This document shows, one piece after another, positions 1 through 10,431 of a stretch of DNA of 64,000 bases. Below the pieces are notes generated by a model. It ran no database searches. It was given only the letters and a program-made list of their open reading frames with translations, and was not told the DNA's origin. The position numbers and the translations under genes are program-made. Numbering within the stretch: the first letter of the stretch is position 1; every line of letters starts with the position of its first letter. This DNA comes from Vibrio plantisponsor (GTDB taxonomy: Bacteria > Pseudomonadota > Gammaproteobacteria > Enterobacterales > Vibrionaceae), in the NCBI RefSeq assembly GCF_013041605.1, contig NZ_JABEQC010000003.1, forward strand, positions 107,898-171,897, in the 5' to 3' direction.

Positions 1-1
1 T

Positions 2-94
2 AAACTTAGGTCAACCAAAGTAAAACTAGATAAAGTCGATGTCCTAGCCGAAGCCGCAGAACTACAATTAAACCATAAGAAACACATGGAATAA
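2..94 (+). CDS. C-terminal end of an unidentified protein (partial)
   Basis: An open frame enters from the window edge and ends at TAA 92-94, giving about 30 residues that finish in a lysine/histidine-rich tail. The stop lies 5 bases before the start of the ferric-reductase-like gene, so the two are probably co-transcribed. The tail alone is too short to assign a family. In vibrios such membrane flavocytochromes often follow genes for periplasmic proteins, but that is only context. Confidence 0.55.
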   Translation, partial: KLRSTKVKLDKVDVLAEAAELQLNHKKHME

Positions 95-99
95 TTGTC

Positions 100-1413
100 A
101 TGAAAAAAATCACTCTTCTCATCATACTGTTATGGCTTCCATCTGTATGGCTTACATGGCAACCCGATGCCAATTACTTCTTCTGGCGTCATCAACTCAC
201 CATGCTGACAGGCGCACTAGGCTTTGCTTATATGGCAGTGGCGATGCTGCTGGCGATGCGTATTCCAAGAGTCGAAGAATATGTAAACGGGCTAGATAAA
301 GGCTATGCCATTCATAAACAGATGGGTATTGGTGCTCTAGTCACTATGGTTATGCACTGGGTACTGATTGAATCGCCGAAATGGCTTGTGAGTTTAGGTC
401 TTATTGAGGGCCAACAGAAAAGACAACGTCTAGGTCAAATAGTGGAAGGTATAAACTGGACTCACTGGGCAAAAGTCGTTGGCGAATACACTTTTTATGT
501 CTTTCTCGCGTTTGTTGCCATCAGTCTTATCCAAGCGATCAGCTATCGAAAATTCCGTCTGACCCACAAGCTGGGTGGTGCCATTTTCCTTGCAGGTTCG
601 TTTCACAGTGTGTTTTTGCTTGATTATCAATGGAGTTCGGCTGGACTTAACTCGGTGATTTGGCTTGCCGCAATTGCAGGTTCTATCTGTGCGTTTGTTT
701 CATTAATAGGTTCAATTGGTCGTGCTCGCATAGTCAATGGTCAAGTGACTGCTATTCAACGCATTCATGATCAAGCAAGCCAATCTCGGGTTTTGCACGT
801 AAAAATAAAGCTCAATGAGGCGATGAAGTATCATGCTGGGCAGTTTGCTTATCTCAACTTCAATGATGGAGAAGCTCCACATCCGTTTTCAGTACTTAAT
901 TACGATTCCCACAACCAAGAGATAGAGTTCGCGATCAAAGATCTCGGTGACTACACTCATGCGCTCTATGACTCTTTGTTGGTCGGCAGAGCCGTTGCTG
1001 TCGAAGGTGGCTATGGTCGCTTCCAAATACCAAAATCATCAAACCAAGTTTGGATTGGTGCTGGTATTGGTATCGTACCTTTTATAGCGTGGCTACACTA
1101 CTTGACTCACCTGCCTCATTCAACCAGCCGACACATCGATCTGTTCTACTGTCGGGACAATGATGACCAGACATACTTTGTTCACTTGCTGGAAAAATTA
1201 GTCAGCAAGCTGCCCAGTGTGAAGCTGCATATCTATACCGCCAGTCATAATGAGTTCCTATGCGCAGACCGAGTCGCTCAACACGTTGATTTGTCTCAAG
1301 CCAGCGTCAGTTTTTGTGGGCCGATTAACTTTGGTAACACACTGAAAAATAGACTTTTAGGCTTAGGGCTTAATAAACAAAACTATCATTCAGAACGGTT
1401 TGTAATGCGATAA
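100..1413 (+). CDS. Ferric reductase-like transmembrane flavocytochrome
   Basis: 437 residues. The N-terminal half has about six hydrophobic helices with histidine pairs at H72/H86 and H156/H169, the HX12-13H spacing used to hold two hemes in the ferric-reductase/NADPH-oxidase family. The C-terminal half is a ferredoxin-reductase-type flavoprotein: an HPFSVLN FAD motif near 261-267, GGYGRF near 303-308 and a GAGIGIVPF nucleotide motif near 320-328. It should pass electrons from cytoplasmic NAD(P)H across the inner membrane to an acceptor on the periplasmic side. The acceptor (ferric iron or a periplasmic flavoprotein) cannot be read from the sequence. It follows the truncated upstream gene by 5 bp. 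Confidence 0.85.
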   Translation: MKKITLLIILLWLPSVWLTWQPDANYFFWRHQLTMLTGALGFAYMAVAMLLAMRIPRVEEYVNGLDKGYAIHKQMGIGALVTMVMHWVLIESPKWLVSLGLIEGQQKRQRLGQIVEGINWTHWAKVVGEYTFYVFLAFVAISLIQAISYRKFRLTHKLGGAIFLAGSFHSVFLLDYQWSSAGLNSVIWLAAIAGSICAFVSLIGSIGRARIVNGQVTAIQRIHDQASQSRVLHVKIKLNEAMKYHAGQFAYLNFNDGEAPHPFSVLNYDSHNQEIEFAIKDLGDYTHALYDSLLVGRAVAVEGGYGRFQIPKSSNQVWIGAGIGIVPFIAWLHYLTHLPHSTSRHIDLFYCRDNDDQTYFVHLLEKLVSKLPSVKLHIYTASHNEFLCADRVAQHVDLSQASVSFCGPINFGNTLKNRLLGLGLNKQNYHSERFVMR

Positions 1414-1434
1414 TATTGCAAGTAGAGGAAAACC

Positions 1435-1450
1435 GCGCAATCGTTTGCTT
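1435..1450. promoter_or_regulatory. PurR operator upstream of purT
   Basis: GCGCAATCGTTTGCTT matches the PurR consensus ACGCAAACGTTTGCGT at 13 of 16 positions and lies about 67 bp before the purT start. PurR with hypoxanthine or guanine represses purine synthesis genes in gammaproteobacteria. A closely similar box precedes purC in this same window. Confidence 0.75.
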
Positions 1451-1516
1451 TTGCGAGATATTCCAGTATGATGACGGCAGTTTTTAGTGACTACTACAGA
1501 ATTAAAAGGAATATCT

Positions 1517-2692
1517 ATGTTTGGGACGGCTACACGTGAAAATGCAACCCGTGTACTTTTACTTGGCTCTGGTGAACTTGGCAAAGAAGTGGCAATTGAA
1601 TGTCAACGCTTAGGTCTGGAAGTGATTGCATGCGACCGCTATGCAGATGCACCGGCAATGCAAGTAGCTCACCGCAGCCATGTTCTCAATATGCTTGATG
1701 GTGATGCACTTCAGAAAATCATCGAACTAGAGAAACCTCACTACGTGGTTCCTGAAATTGAAGCTATCGCAACTCAAAAGTTGGTAGAACTTGAAGCACA
1801 AGGCTTGAATGTAGTTCCAACAGCGAGAGCAGCACGCCTTACCATGAACCGTGAAGGTATTCGTCGCCTTGCCGCTGAAGAACTTTCTCTGCCGACCTCT
1901 CCGTTTAAGTTTGCTGATAACTATGAGGATTTCGTCGCTGCGGTTCAACATGTGGGTATTCCATGTGTCTGTAAACCAGTCATGAGTTCTTCAGGCAAAG
2001 GCCAGAGCGTCATTAAAACGGAAGCAGACATTGAGACTGCGTGGAAATATGCGCAAGAAGGTGGTCGCACTGGCGCTGGTCGAGTTATCGTTGAAGGCTT
2101 CATCGACTTCGATTACGAAATCACTTTATTAACCGTACGCGCTGCAGACGGTGTTCACTTCTGTGCGCCAATAGGCCACCGTCAGGAAGACGGTGACTAC
2201 CGTGAATCATGGCAGCCACAAGCGATGTCTGAAAACGCTCTTAAAGCAGCAGAATATGTGGCAGAGCAAATTGTTAATGCACTCGGCGGATACGGTATCT
2301 TCGGTGTTGAACTGTTTGTTAAAGGTGACCACGTTATCTTTAACGAAGTGTCACCTCGCCCGCACGACACAGGTTTAGTGACCTTGATGTCTCAAGATGT
2401 GTCTGAGTTTGCTCTGCACGTTCGTGCATTTACAGGTATGCCTATTGGTCAAATTACCCAATATGGCCCATCGGCTTCAGTTGCGATTCTTGGTCAGGGT
2501 ACGTCAACCAACATTCGCTTCGATGGTATTGGTGAAGCGCTGTCAGTACCTCAATCCCAAATTCGCCTGTTTGGCAAACCAGACATTGATGGTCGTCGTC
2601 GCTTAGGTGTTGCACTTGCTCGTGGTAAAGACACGACCGAAGCGGTAGACAAAGCATTAGAATGCGTGAAAGCTGTGAAGATTATTTACTAA
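1517..2692 (+). CDS. purT: Formate-dependent GAR transformylase PurT
   Basis: 391 residues. PurT makes formyl-GAR from GAR, formate and ATP, the third step of purine synthesis, without tetrahydrofolate. It is an ATP-grasp enzyme: an N-terminal [12 protein letters not shown] nucleotide-fold loop, a [14 protein letters not shown]-grasp loop near 150-160 and a late [12 protein letters not shown] metal/ATP motif. An ATG 30 bp upstream is in frame, but the ATG at 1517 has an AGGA ribosome site and gives the family length. A PurR box lies upstream and a shared terminator downstream. It stands alone, as purT usually does. Confidence 0.97.
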   Translation: MFGTATRENATRVLLLGSGELGKEVAIECQRLGLEVIACDRYADAPAMQVAHRSHVLNMLDGDALQKIIELEKPHYVVPEIEAIATQKLVELEAQGLNVVPTARAARLTMNREGIRRLAAEELSLPTSPFKFADNYEDFVAAVQHVGIPCVCKPVMSSSGKGQSVIKTEADIETAWKYAQEGGRTGAGRVIVEGFIDFDYEITLLTVRAADGVHFCAPIGHRQEDGDYRESWQPQAMSENALKAAEYVAEQIVNALGGYGIFGVELFVKGDHVIFNEVSPRPHDTGLVTLMSQDVSEFALHVRAFTGMPIGQITQYGPSASVAILGQGTSTNIRFDGIGEALSVPQSQIRLFGKPDIDGRRRLGVALARGKDTTEAVDKALECVKAVKIIY

Positions 2693-2741
2693 TCCTAACG
2701 CCTGAAGCCATCTACACCACTCTCGGTGAAGGCTAAAAGCT

Positions 2742-2771
2742 AAAAAAAAATAACCCAGCATTGCTGGGTTA
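2742..2771. terminator. Bidirectional terminator between purT and tpm
   Basis: A perfect stem TAACCCAGCA/TGCTGGGTTA at 2751-2771 has nine A on its left, giving a U tract for the leftward tpm transcript, and a T-rich right flank for purT. The two genes converge here. Confidence 0.85.
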
Positions 2772-2786
2772 TCTTTGTTTCAGGGT

Positions 2787-3434
2787 TCAGCTTTTGATCA
2801 ACCAAACCTCTTCTGCAAATCGCGATAAACCTTTTTTGGCTCTTTTAGGATGCTGTGCATTGGCACCGTCCTGATGCACCCTTTCGACAGAGAACTCTGC
2901 AAACAATTGCTCTATTTCCTCTTGAGGCACACTGAAAGGAGGCCCAGCCATTTCGTGTTGTTCGTAATCCAATGTGACAAGCAGAATGCGGCCACCCGGA
3001 TTTAACAACGACTTGAGTCGTTCTACATACTCTTTACGCATCTCTTCTGGCAGAGCAACAAGCGCAGCTCTATCGTAAACAATATCGTATGTCTCTACAG
3101 GCGCGGTGAAATAGTCGCCGGTATAAATTGATAGCTCATCAAACTGATACAACTCATGGTGCGCATTCAGTTGAATCACTAACGGAGTGTAGAAATGCTC
3201 AGCAAAAAAAGAACGAACAGCAATAGAGCTTAGTTCTACGCCATGCACTTGATTATGCTTTGTCGCTAGCCACACTAAGTCTTCACTTTTACCACATAAA
3301 GGAACAAAGATTTTTTCTTCTCTTTTTGGCTCTGTTCTGTGCCAGTGTTCTATCAATAACGGATTCACGTCATCAAGGTGGAAACCAATTTGATTGGAAG
3401 CCCATTTGCTATGCCAGAATTCTGGATCTTTCAT
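2787..3434 (-). CDS. tpm: Thiopurine S-methyltransferase
   Basis: 215 residues from the ATG at 3434 (an in-frame TTG precedes it directly). This SAM-dependent methyltransferase family acts on thiopurines and, in bacteria, on selenium and tellurium oxyanions. The N-terminal [14 protein letters not shown] block and the SAM-site [15 protein letters not shown] near residues 43-57 are family hallmarks, followed by [14 protein letters not shown]. Length matches bacterial Tpm (about 215-218). It converges on purT and shares its terminator. The physiological substrate in Vibrio is not evident. Confidence 0.93.
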   Translation of the reverse strand: MKDPEFWHSKWASNQIGFHLDDVNPLLIEHWHRTEPKREEKIFVPLCGKSEDLVWLATKHNQVHGVELSSIAVRSFFAEHFYTPLVIQLNAHHELYQFDELSIYTGDYFTAPVETYDIVYDRAALVALPEEMRKEYVERLKSLLNPGGRILLVTLDYEQHEMAGPPFSVPQEEIEQLFAEFSVERVHQDGANAQHPKRAKKGLSRFAEEVWLIKS

Positions 3435-3755
3435 CAACGCTCTCTAAATGAGTTTGGTTTTATTCGGCCCATAAGGGTAACCATTTCTCATTTACAGAGA
3501 TAGTCAAATCTCATTTCGTATAATCAGAAACATTCATTTACAACCGGATAAGGAACTATAAGTGCTCATCAATGCTCTTAACTACACAAGCTAAAAATGT
3601 GAACTCATAGACAATAACCATATTGAGTCGGCGAACTGCATTGAATTCAAAGCTTGCAGCCCCATTTGTTTATTACAGCTTCTTGAAATTTGCTATCTGA
3701 AAAACGCGCCTTTAAATGCCACTTTTGATTTTTCAGCACAAACCAAGGAGAGTGA
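3435..3755. other. Intergenic region between tpm and relV
   Basis: About 320 bp between divergent genes, so it must hold both promoters. Only very short open frames are present and none is convincing. The AAGGAG ribosome site of relV lies at 3745-3750. Confidence 0.5.
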
Positions 3756-4529
3756 ATGAGCCAGTTCCTACGTACTGCGGCCCTAATGCTTCTAGTATTG
3801 AGCCGAGCACCGGCATTCGCGGCTGTGCCCCCTACCATGCCAGCAGAGGCACAAGGCGGTGAATTTGAAAATCAACTCACCTCTAAGCGCTTTAAACACA
3901 GCTTAAGTGGCTTGTATTCCATTGCTACTTCGAAAGAAGCCGTATATCAACCCTATAACGACTTCGATATCCTCTACAGCAAGTCACACTATGCGCAGGC
4001 AGAACTCGAAACCTTATGTAAAAGTACCGCGCTACTAACATCCACCGAAGCCTACTTTGCAGGCGTAAAATCCGCCCACAGAGCCAAAGAAAAAGTGATT
4101 ACCGAACTTGATGGTAACGCTGCCCGAATCACTGATTTAGCGCGAGCAACCATTGTCGCGAACGATGTATCCAGCCTTATGGATGCTTATGAGTCACTGA
4201 GTAAAGAAGCAACCATTGTCAAAGTGAAGAATCGTTTTAAATCACCTGCCCCTTCTGGCTATCGTGATTTGAACATTCTTATCGAGTTACCTAAGACGGG
4301 TATTATTGCGGAAGTGCAGTTTCATTTAAAAGCAATTGCAGATGTGAAAAATGGTGCAGAACATAAGCTTTATGAACAAATCCAGCACATTGAGCGTGTA
4401 GCAAAACGCGAACAACGTCCACTAACCTCACTCGAAACAGCCAAGATTAAACGTATGCGTAGTGAATCGAAGAACCTCTACCAACAGGCTTGGCAGCCTT
4501 ACATCACCACACATATTCAAGCAGCATAA
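3756..4529 (+). CDS. relV: Small alarmone synthetase RelV
   Basis: 257 residues with a RelA/SpoT-type synthetase domain from about residue 60 to 195. It transfers pyrophosphate from ATP to GDP/GTP to make (p)ppGpp. Visible synthetase features are K105 (HRAKEK), D127 and R130 (ITDLARATIV), YRDLNI near 169-174 and E186 in EVQFH. These sit two residues before the catalytic K107, D129, R132 and E188 that I recall for V. cholerae RelV. No hydrolase domain is present. Position between tpm and ihfA also matches V. cholerae relV. The start has AAGGAG five bases upstream. Residues 1-23 look like a signal peptide ending AFA-A, which is odd for an enzyme needing cytoplasmic nucleotides. Confidence 0.9.
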   Translation: MSQFLRTAALMLLVLSRAPAFAAVPPTMPAEAQGGEFENQLTSKRFKHSLSGLYSIATSKEAVYQPYNDFDILYSKSHYAQAELETLCKSTALLTSTEAYFAGVKSAHRAKEKVITELDGNAARITDLARATIVANDVSSLMDAYESLSKEATIVKVKNRFKSPAPSGYRDLNILIELPKTGIIAEVQFHLKAIADVKNGAEHKLYEQIQHIERVAKREQRPLTSLETAKIKRMRSESKNLYQQAWQPYITTHIQAA

Positions 4530-4535
4530 AAACAT

Positions 4536-4557
4536 CAACCACCGTCAGAGGTGGTTG
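4536..4557 (+). terminator. Hairpin after relV (weak terminator)
   Basis: Perfect 8-bp stem CAACCACC/GGTGGTTG with a 6-base loop, 7 bp past the relV stop. There is no T run after it, so intrinsic termination is doubtful. Confidence 0.4.
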
Positions 4558-4580
4558 AAACTTCATCTAGCACTTCATAA

Positions 4581-4610
4581 AAACAAAAGACCACGCGATA
4601 TGGCGTGGTC
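4581..4610 (-). terminator. ihfA terminator
   Basis: Stem GACCACGC/GCGTGGTC at 4589-4610. Read leftward it is followed by a T-rich tract (complement of 4581-4588). Confidence 0.8.
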
Positions 4611-4622
4611 TAATACTGGCGA

Positions 4623-4919
4623 CTATTTCGCGACTTTTATGTTCTCTACGCGGGCTTTTAGTTTTTGCCCCGGACGGAACGTAACAACTCGTCGAGCGGT
4701 AATCGGAATGTCTTCACCCGTTTTTGGATTTCGACCAGGACGTTCATTCTTGTCTCGTAAATCAAAATTACCAAAACCGGAGAGTTTTACCTGTTCGCCA
4801 CTTTCTAGTGCTTTACGAATTTCTTCAAAAAACACTTCAACCGTTTCCTTGGCATCCCGTTTGCTAAACCCGAGTTTTTCGAACAGGTTTTCAGCCAATT
4901 CGGCCTTTGTGAGCGCCAT
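4623..4919 (-). CDS. ihfA: Integration host factor subunit alpha
   Basis: 98 residues, the usual IhfA length. With IhfB it forms the heterodimer that bends DNA at WATCAANNNNTTR sites, acting in transcription, replication and recombination. The HU/IHF signature [21 protein letters not shown] lies near residues 48-68, with the intercalating proline inside the RPGRNP arm tip. In E. coli ihfA follows pheT directly. Here the pheT terminator and a 447-bp AT-rich gap separate them, so ihfA must have its own promoter. Confidence 0.98.
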   Translation of the reverse strand: MALTKAELAENLFEKLGFSKRDAKETVEVFFEEIRKALESGEQVKLSGFGNFDLRDKNERPGRNPKTGEDIPITARRVVTFRPGQKLKARVENIKVAK

Positions 4920-5246
4920 AAAACTTCCCTCAAAGCTATGTTAAACCTTGCTGTCTAACGACAGCGCCAGAGCAATTTTGCTTAGCCAATCAACGACATA
5001 TCGGCTTTACGAGAAAAGTGTATGCCAAGCTTATGATTTTCGCCAACTTTTTTATTTAAGCTTAACTTCCAACAGCATTAAATCAGACACATATAACAAC
5101 GAACTAAGCATAATTTAAAACTATAAAACCGATAATGAAAAACAAAAACATCGCTAAAAATCTTAAATAATTTAGATTTAAAGAATTTTCATCTTATTAG
5201 GTGATTTTAAAAAATTTTGCGCCCAGACCATAACAATTTAGCTATT

Positions 5247-5259
5247 TATCAATAAATTA
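5247..5259 (+). promoter_or_regulatory. Candidate IHF binding site upstream of ihfA
   Basis: TATCAATAAATTA fits WATCAANNNNTTR exactly. IHF autoregulates ihfA in E. coli. This site is about 330 bp upstream of the start, and the region is very AT-rich, so support is modest. Confidence 0.3.
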
Positions 5260-5311
5260 CATTTTTCCTAAACTGGAGACAATTTCACGTCAGTTTCTCA
5301 TCATAGCGGCG

Positions 5312-5342
5312 AAAAAAAAGCAGGTTATATAACCTGCTTTTT
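5312..5342 (-). terminator. pheT terminator
   Basis: Stem AGCAGGTTAT/ATAACCTGCT at 5319-5338. Leftward it is followed by eight T (complement of 5312-5319). Confidence 0.88.
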
Positions 5343-5366
5343 ATACGTGAACTGCTTCAGCGCTTA

Positions 5367-7754
5367 TTAGTCGCGTAGACTCGCGCCAAACTGCTCAGAT
5401 ACCGCTTTAACGATAGCTTCTACTGCTGCTGCAATATCCGCTTCTTCTAGCGTACGTTCAACTGATTGCAGAGTCAGTGCGATAGCAAGGCTCTTCTTGC
5501 CTTCCTCAACACCTTTACCTACGTATACGTCGAACAGTTTTGCATCTTTAAGAAGTTCACCACCAGAGGCATAACATGCAGCTACGATATCGCCAGAAGC
5601 AATGTTTTCGTCAACAACGACTGCAATGTCACGACGGTTTGAAGGGAACTTCGATACTGAAGCTGCTTCAGGAATCACACGTGAGTTAATTGCATTCCAC
5701 TCGATTTCGAACACAACTGTGCGACCATTCAGACCAAACTTGCGTTCAAGCTCTGGGTGAACAGTACCAATAACACCTACTTGTTTGCCATCTACGATAA
5801 TTGCAGCAGATTGACCTGGGTGTAGAGCAGGATGACGAGTTGCAACAAAGCTGTACGCTTTTTCGTTCGCAGAAAGCTCAAGAATAGCTTCTAGATCGCC
5901 TTTCAGATCGAAGAAATCAACCGTTGCTGTTTCCATACCCCAGTGTTCTTCACCGCGAGTACCCGCAATAACACCTGCAAGCATCGGCTCTTGGCGCATG
6001 CCGTTTTCTGCTGTATCACATGGGATGAAACGTAGACCATATTCGAACAGACGAACACGTGGTTGCTGACGTTTTTGGTTGTGAACCACAGTGTTTAGCA
6101 GACCTTGGATCAGACCTAAACGCATTGCTGACATGTCCGCAGAAATTGGGAATGGCAGAATTAGAGGTTCAACATCGTTAACGATCAGTTTTTGTTGCTC
6201 AGGTTCAACGAAGCTGTATGTGATTGCTTCGTGGTAACCACGGTCAACAAGAAGATCACGAACACGCTTAAGCGGAAGGTTCGCTTCATTTTGAGCGTTC
6301 ATGTTTAGTGCTGCAATCGGCGCTTGGTTTGGAATCTTGTTGTAACCGTAGATACGGCCAACTTCTTCAATCAAATCTTGCTCAATCGCAATATCAAAAC
6401 GCCATGTTGGTGCTGTTGCAATCCAACCTGCTTCTGTAGCTTCAACAGACATACCAAGACGCTCTAGAATCTCAACCACTTCTGCATCCGCAATGTGGTG
6501 GCCCAGCAGGCTATCAAGCTTAGTACGACGTAGTGATACTGTATTTGGTTTAGGTAGGTCCGCTTCAGACTCAACAGCAACAACAGGTGCAACTTCACCA
6601 CCACAGATGTCAACAAGAAGCTGAGTTGCACGTTCCATTGCGTTTACTTGCAGTGCGAAATCCACACCACGTTCAAAACGCATTGAAGAATCCGTGTGCA
6701 GACCGTAGCTACGTGCACGACCACGGATATGGTCTGGAGCAAAGAATGCACATTCTAGTAGAACGTCTTTAGTCTCAGCATTTACACCAGAACCTTCGCC
6801 ACCGAAGATACCAGCAATAGCTAGCGCTTGTTTGTGGTCAGCAACAACCAGGGTATTCGCATTAAGTTCTGCTTCTGTGCCGTCTAGCAGAGTTAGCTTT
6901 TCACCTTGCTCAGCAAGACGAACAACAATACCACCTTCAATTTTTGCTAGGTCGAATGCGTGCATTGGCTGACCTTGCTCTAGAAGAATGTAGTTTGTGA
7001 TGTCTACAACTGGATCGATTGAACGAATACCACAACGACGTAGCTTTTCTTGCATCCAAAGTGGTGTTTCAGCTTGAACGTTTACGTTCTTGATTACACG
7101 ACCAAGGTAACGTGGACATGCCGCTGGTGCTTTCACTTCGATTGATACAACATCGTCGATTGAAGGTGCAACTGGCGCTACTGAAGGTTCAGTGACGTCT
7201 GCGCGGTTTAGAACACCGACTTCACGAGCCATACCACGAATGCTGAAACAGTCAGCGCGGTTTGCAGTCAGGTCAACATCAACCGTTACGTCATCTAGGC
7301 TTAGGAATTGACGGAAATCTGTGCCGATAACCGCATCTTCTGCCAACTCCATGATGCCTTCTGACTCAACGTCGATACCTAGTTCAGAAAATGAACAAAG
7401 CATGCCGTGCGAAGGTTGACCACGTAGTTTTGCTTTTTTGATTTTGAAATCGCCCGGAAGTACAGCACCTACAGTTGCTACAGCAACTTTAAGGCCTTGA
7501 CGGCAGTTTGGTGCGCCACAAACGATGTCTAAAAGTTCTTCTTCACCCACGTCAACTTTAGTCACGCGCAGTTTGTCTGCATCTGGATGCTGACCACACT
7601 CAACAACGTAACCGACTTTTACGCCAGTGAATTCGCCAGCCACTGGAAGTACGTCATCGACTTCTAGACCAGCCATAGTGATTTGGTGCGTTAGTTCGTC
7701 AGTAGTAACCGCTGGGTTTACCCACTCACGAAGCCATGATTCGCTGAATTTCAT
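5367..7754 (-). CDS. pheT: Phenylalanine-tRNA ligase beta subunit
   Basis: 795 residues, the typical length. With PheS it forms the alpha2beta2 enzyme that charges tRNA-Phe. Domain order is as expected: an EMAP/tRNA-binding fold at the N-terminus (about 40-150), the B3/B4 editing region (about 215-390, with the [18 protein letters not shown] block near its end), the B5 domain (about 400-470), a catalytic-like core, and the C-terminal ferredoxin-fold anticodon-binding domain ([17 protein letters not shown]). It follows pheS after 18 bp in one operon. Confidence 0.98.
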   Translation of the reverse strand: MKFSESWLREWVNPAVTTDELTHQITMAGLEVDDVLPVAGEFTGVKVGYVVECGQHPDADKLRVTKVDVGEEELLDIVCGAPNCRQGLKVAVATVGAVLPGDFKIKKAKLRGQPSHGMLCSFSELGIDVESEGIMELAEDAVIGTDFRQFLSLDDVTVDVDLTANRADCFSIRGMAREVGVLNRADVTEPSVAPVAPSIDDVVSIEVKAPAACPRYLGRVIKNVNVQAETPLWMQEKLRRCGIRSIDPVVDITNYILLEQGQPMHAFDLAKIEGGIVVRLAEQGEKLTLLDGTEAELNANTLVVADHKQALAIAGIFGGEGSGVNAETKDVLLECAFFAPDHIRGRARSYGLHTDSSMRFERGVDFALQVNAMERATQLLVDICGGEVAPVVAVESEADLPKPNTVSLRRTKLDSLLGHHIADAEVVEILERLGMSVEATEAGWIATAPTWRFDIAIEQDLIEEVGRIYGYNKIPNQAPIAALNMNAQNEANLPLKRVRDLLVDRGYHEAITYSFVEPEQQKLIVNDVEPLILPFPISADMSAMRLGLIQGLLNTVVHNQKRQQPRVRLFEYGLRFIPCDTAENGMRQEPMLAGVIAGTRGEEHWGMETATVDFFDLKGDLEAILELSANEKAYSFVATRHPALHPGQSAAIIVDGKQVGVIGTVHPELERKFGLNGRTVVFEIEWNAINSRVIPEAASVSKFPSNRRDIAVVVDENIASGDIVAACYASGGELLKDAKLFDVYVGKGVEEGKKSLAIALTLQSVERTLEEADIAAAVEAIVKAVSEQFGASLRD

Positions 7755-7772
7755 TGTGTATTTACCCTTGAA

Positions 7773-8774
<1,002 letters not shown>

Positions 8775-9027
8775 TTAGCAGTTTCCATAAGGAGCCCAAA
8801 AGGGTTCCTTCGACTCCAAAAAAAGGGAGCCACAAAGAGTTACCGAATGGGTTTCTTGGGATATCTCAAATAGCTGTACATAGTATCGAAAGCTGGCGTC
8901 AAAGCCAAATTGAAATACGCTTGAGCTGCACTTTCGTTTAAATATTAAACAAGAAAATTTGATAGAAGTTAGACAAAAATAGGGAATGTTCGATTCATGA
9001 AATGTCAGGCCTATTTAAGCCATAAAA

Positions 9028-9043
9028 TTAGGGTCTGTTGACC
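9028..9043. repeat. 16-bp repeat, inverted copy at 33931-33946
   Basis: TTAGGGTCTGTTGACC lies 5 bp beyond the stop of the hemerythrin-GGDEF gene and is the exact complement of 33931-33946. Confidence 0.7.
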
Positions 9044-9048
9044 CCAAT

Positions 9049-10167
9049 TTAAATACTTTCAAATTTTGCGAAACAGACTTGATTACGTCCATGCTGTTTG
9101 GCTTTGTACAAAGCTTTATCTGCAAGGCTCATTAGCGCTGTGTATTCCTTCATTTCTGAATCACACTGAGCCACACCAACGCTGATACTGCCTTGCCAAC
9201 TGTCTTCGCCAACTGACACTTTAAGTTGATTAATCTCCGCCAATACTTGCTGTGCGATATATAACCCACCCTCTAGATCGGTATTAGGACAGATAACAAA
9301 GAACTCATCCCCCCCTAAGCGGCAAACAATATCATCGTTGCGAAATCTCTGTTTCAGAGAGCGGGAAACCGCTATCAACACCGAGTCTCCTGCATCATGT
9401 CCCCACGTATCATTGACGTGTTTGAAATGATCCGCGTCGATCATCATACAGGTAAGGTTGTTGCCCTCCTCTACCGAGCGTAACCAAAACTCTTGGAGCT
9501 GCTGCATCGCTTGTCGGCGATTGGGCAAAGAAGTCAGGCTGTCAGTTAAAGAAAGCTTTTCCAGTTGTTTGTTGGCGCGATGCAACTGACGAGTGCGCTC
9601 TTCAACTTTATCTTCAAGTGACTGGTTCAAACGTACCAGCTCTTTGTTGCGAGCAGAGACTTGCTGAAACAAACCATTCAACGCATTAAGAAGTGGTTCA
9701 ATAGCCGCATCTCTTTCGCGCTGTTCTCGCTTATAGGCTTCGAAAGGATCTTCTCCTTCTTCAATCGCCTTCACCTGTCGAGCCATACTCTGATCGATAC
9801 CCAAAATATGATAGGCCAGCCAATGAATAAGGAATTCGAGTAGCAGAACTGCTGGTCGGTGATCGTCGTCGGCAATAAAAGCCTGCATGCTATTAATCTC
9901 AAGCATAAAAGAGCGATGAACCTGAATATGTTCACTGAGATGCTCTTCAGCGATGCCAGCATTACGCATCAATTGTTCTTCTTCTTTGAAATGAAACTCG
10001 GCATAGCGTGCTAACTCAAACAGAGCCTTACGCACATCATCTGTTGACACGTTATTCTCTGACAGCAGTCCTCCGTATTGGTTAACGAACCCGACCAAAT
10101 ACAAGTGCTGTTCGTCCACTTCGCTGAGACCTGTTTCAAAATGCTTATCCCACTCAAACGACTTCAT
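9049..10167 (-). CDS. Bacteriohemerythrin-GGDEF diguanylate cyclase
   Basis: 372 residues from the ATG at 10167, which has AAGGAA upstream; an in-frame start 87 bp earlier would add a tail without homology. Residues 1-130 form a bacteriohemerythrin with all seven di-iron ligands: H21, H59, E63, H80, H84, H120, D125. A coiled coil (about 165-205) leads to a GGDEF domain with an intact GGDEF at 285-289 and an RxxD inhibitory site, R276-D279. It should make c-di-GMP from two GTP under control of O2 or redox state at the iron centre. This matches V. cholerae Bhr-DGC (VC1216) in domains and position, next to pheS. Confidence 0.93.
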   Translation of the reverse strand: MKSFEWDKHFETGLSEVDEQHLYLVGFVNQYGGLLSENNVSTDDVRKALFELARYAEFHFKEEEQLMRNAGIAEEHLSEHIQVHRSFMLEINSMQAFIADDDHRPAVLLLEFLIHWLAYHILGIDQSMARQVKAIEEGEDPFEAYKREQRERDAAIEPLLNALNGLFQQVSARNKELVRLNQSLEDKVEERTRQLHRANKQLEKLSLTDSLTSLPNRRQAMQQLQEFWLRSVEEGNNLTCMMIDADHFKHVNDTWGHDAGDSVLIAVSRSLKQRFRNDDIVCRLGGDEFFVICPNTDLEGGLYIAQQVLAEINQLKVSVGEDSWQGSISVGVAQCDSEMKEYTALMSLADKALYKAKQHGRNQVCFAKFESI

Positions 10168-10431
10168 GTGTGTTTCTGTTCCTTTCACCAGTGCGAAATG
10201 TTCACACTCATATATCCATAAAATATGTAATGTTAACGTCTTATAGTTAATCACTATACGTTAAGCAATGTTTAAAATTTTGTATTTGAAGCACAGATTG
10301 GTTCACTGCTATCTGCTTGATACGACAGATTTGAAATACTTACACACAAATTCGAAGTCGCCACACCAAGCATCTCTTTCCATTCCTAGCTATGCTTTTT
10401 CAGGTATTAACCAAAGATAAGAGCACGTTTG

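Larger units (their letters stand above)
4920..5366. other. AT-rich region between pheT and ihfA
   Basis: 447 bp without a gene. It holds the pheT terminator at its right end and should carry the ihfA promoter. A perfect match to the IHF consensus (WATCAANNNNTTR) lies at 5247-5259 and a one-mismatch match near 4988-5000. In such AT-rich DNA both could be chance. Confidence 0.5.

Noticed and set aside
3560-3640. A small peptide gene between tpm and relV
   Set aside because: Frames of 10-12 codons follow an AAGGA, but there is no conservation or composition evidence that can be judged from sequence alone.
4462-4944. A 160-codon open frame opposite ihfA
   Set aside because: It spans the relV end, two hairpins and the antisense of ihfA; composition and context mark it as a shadow.
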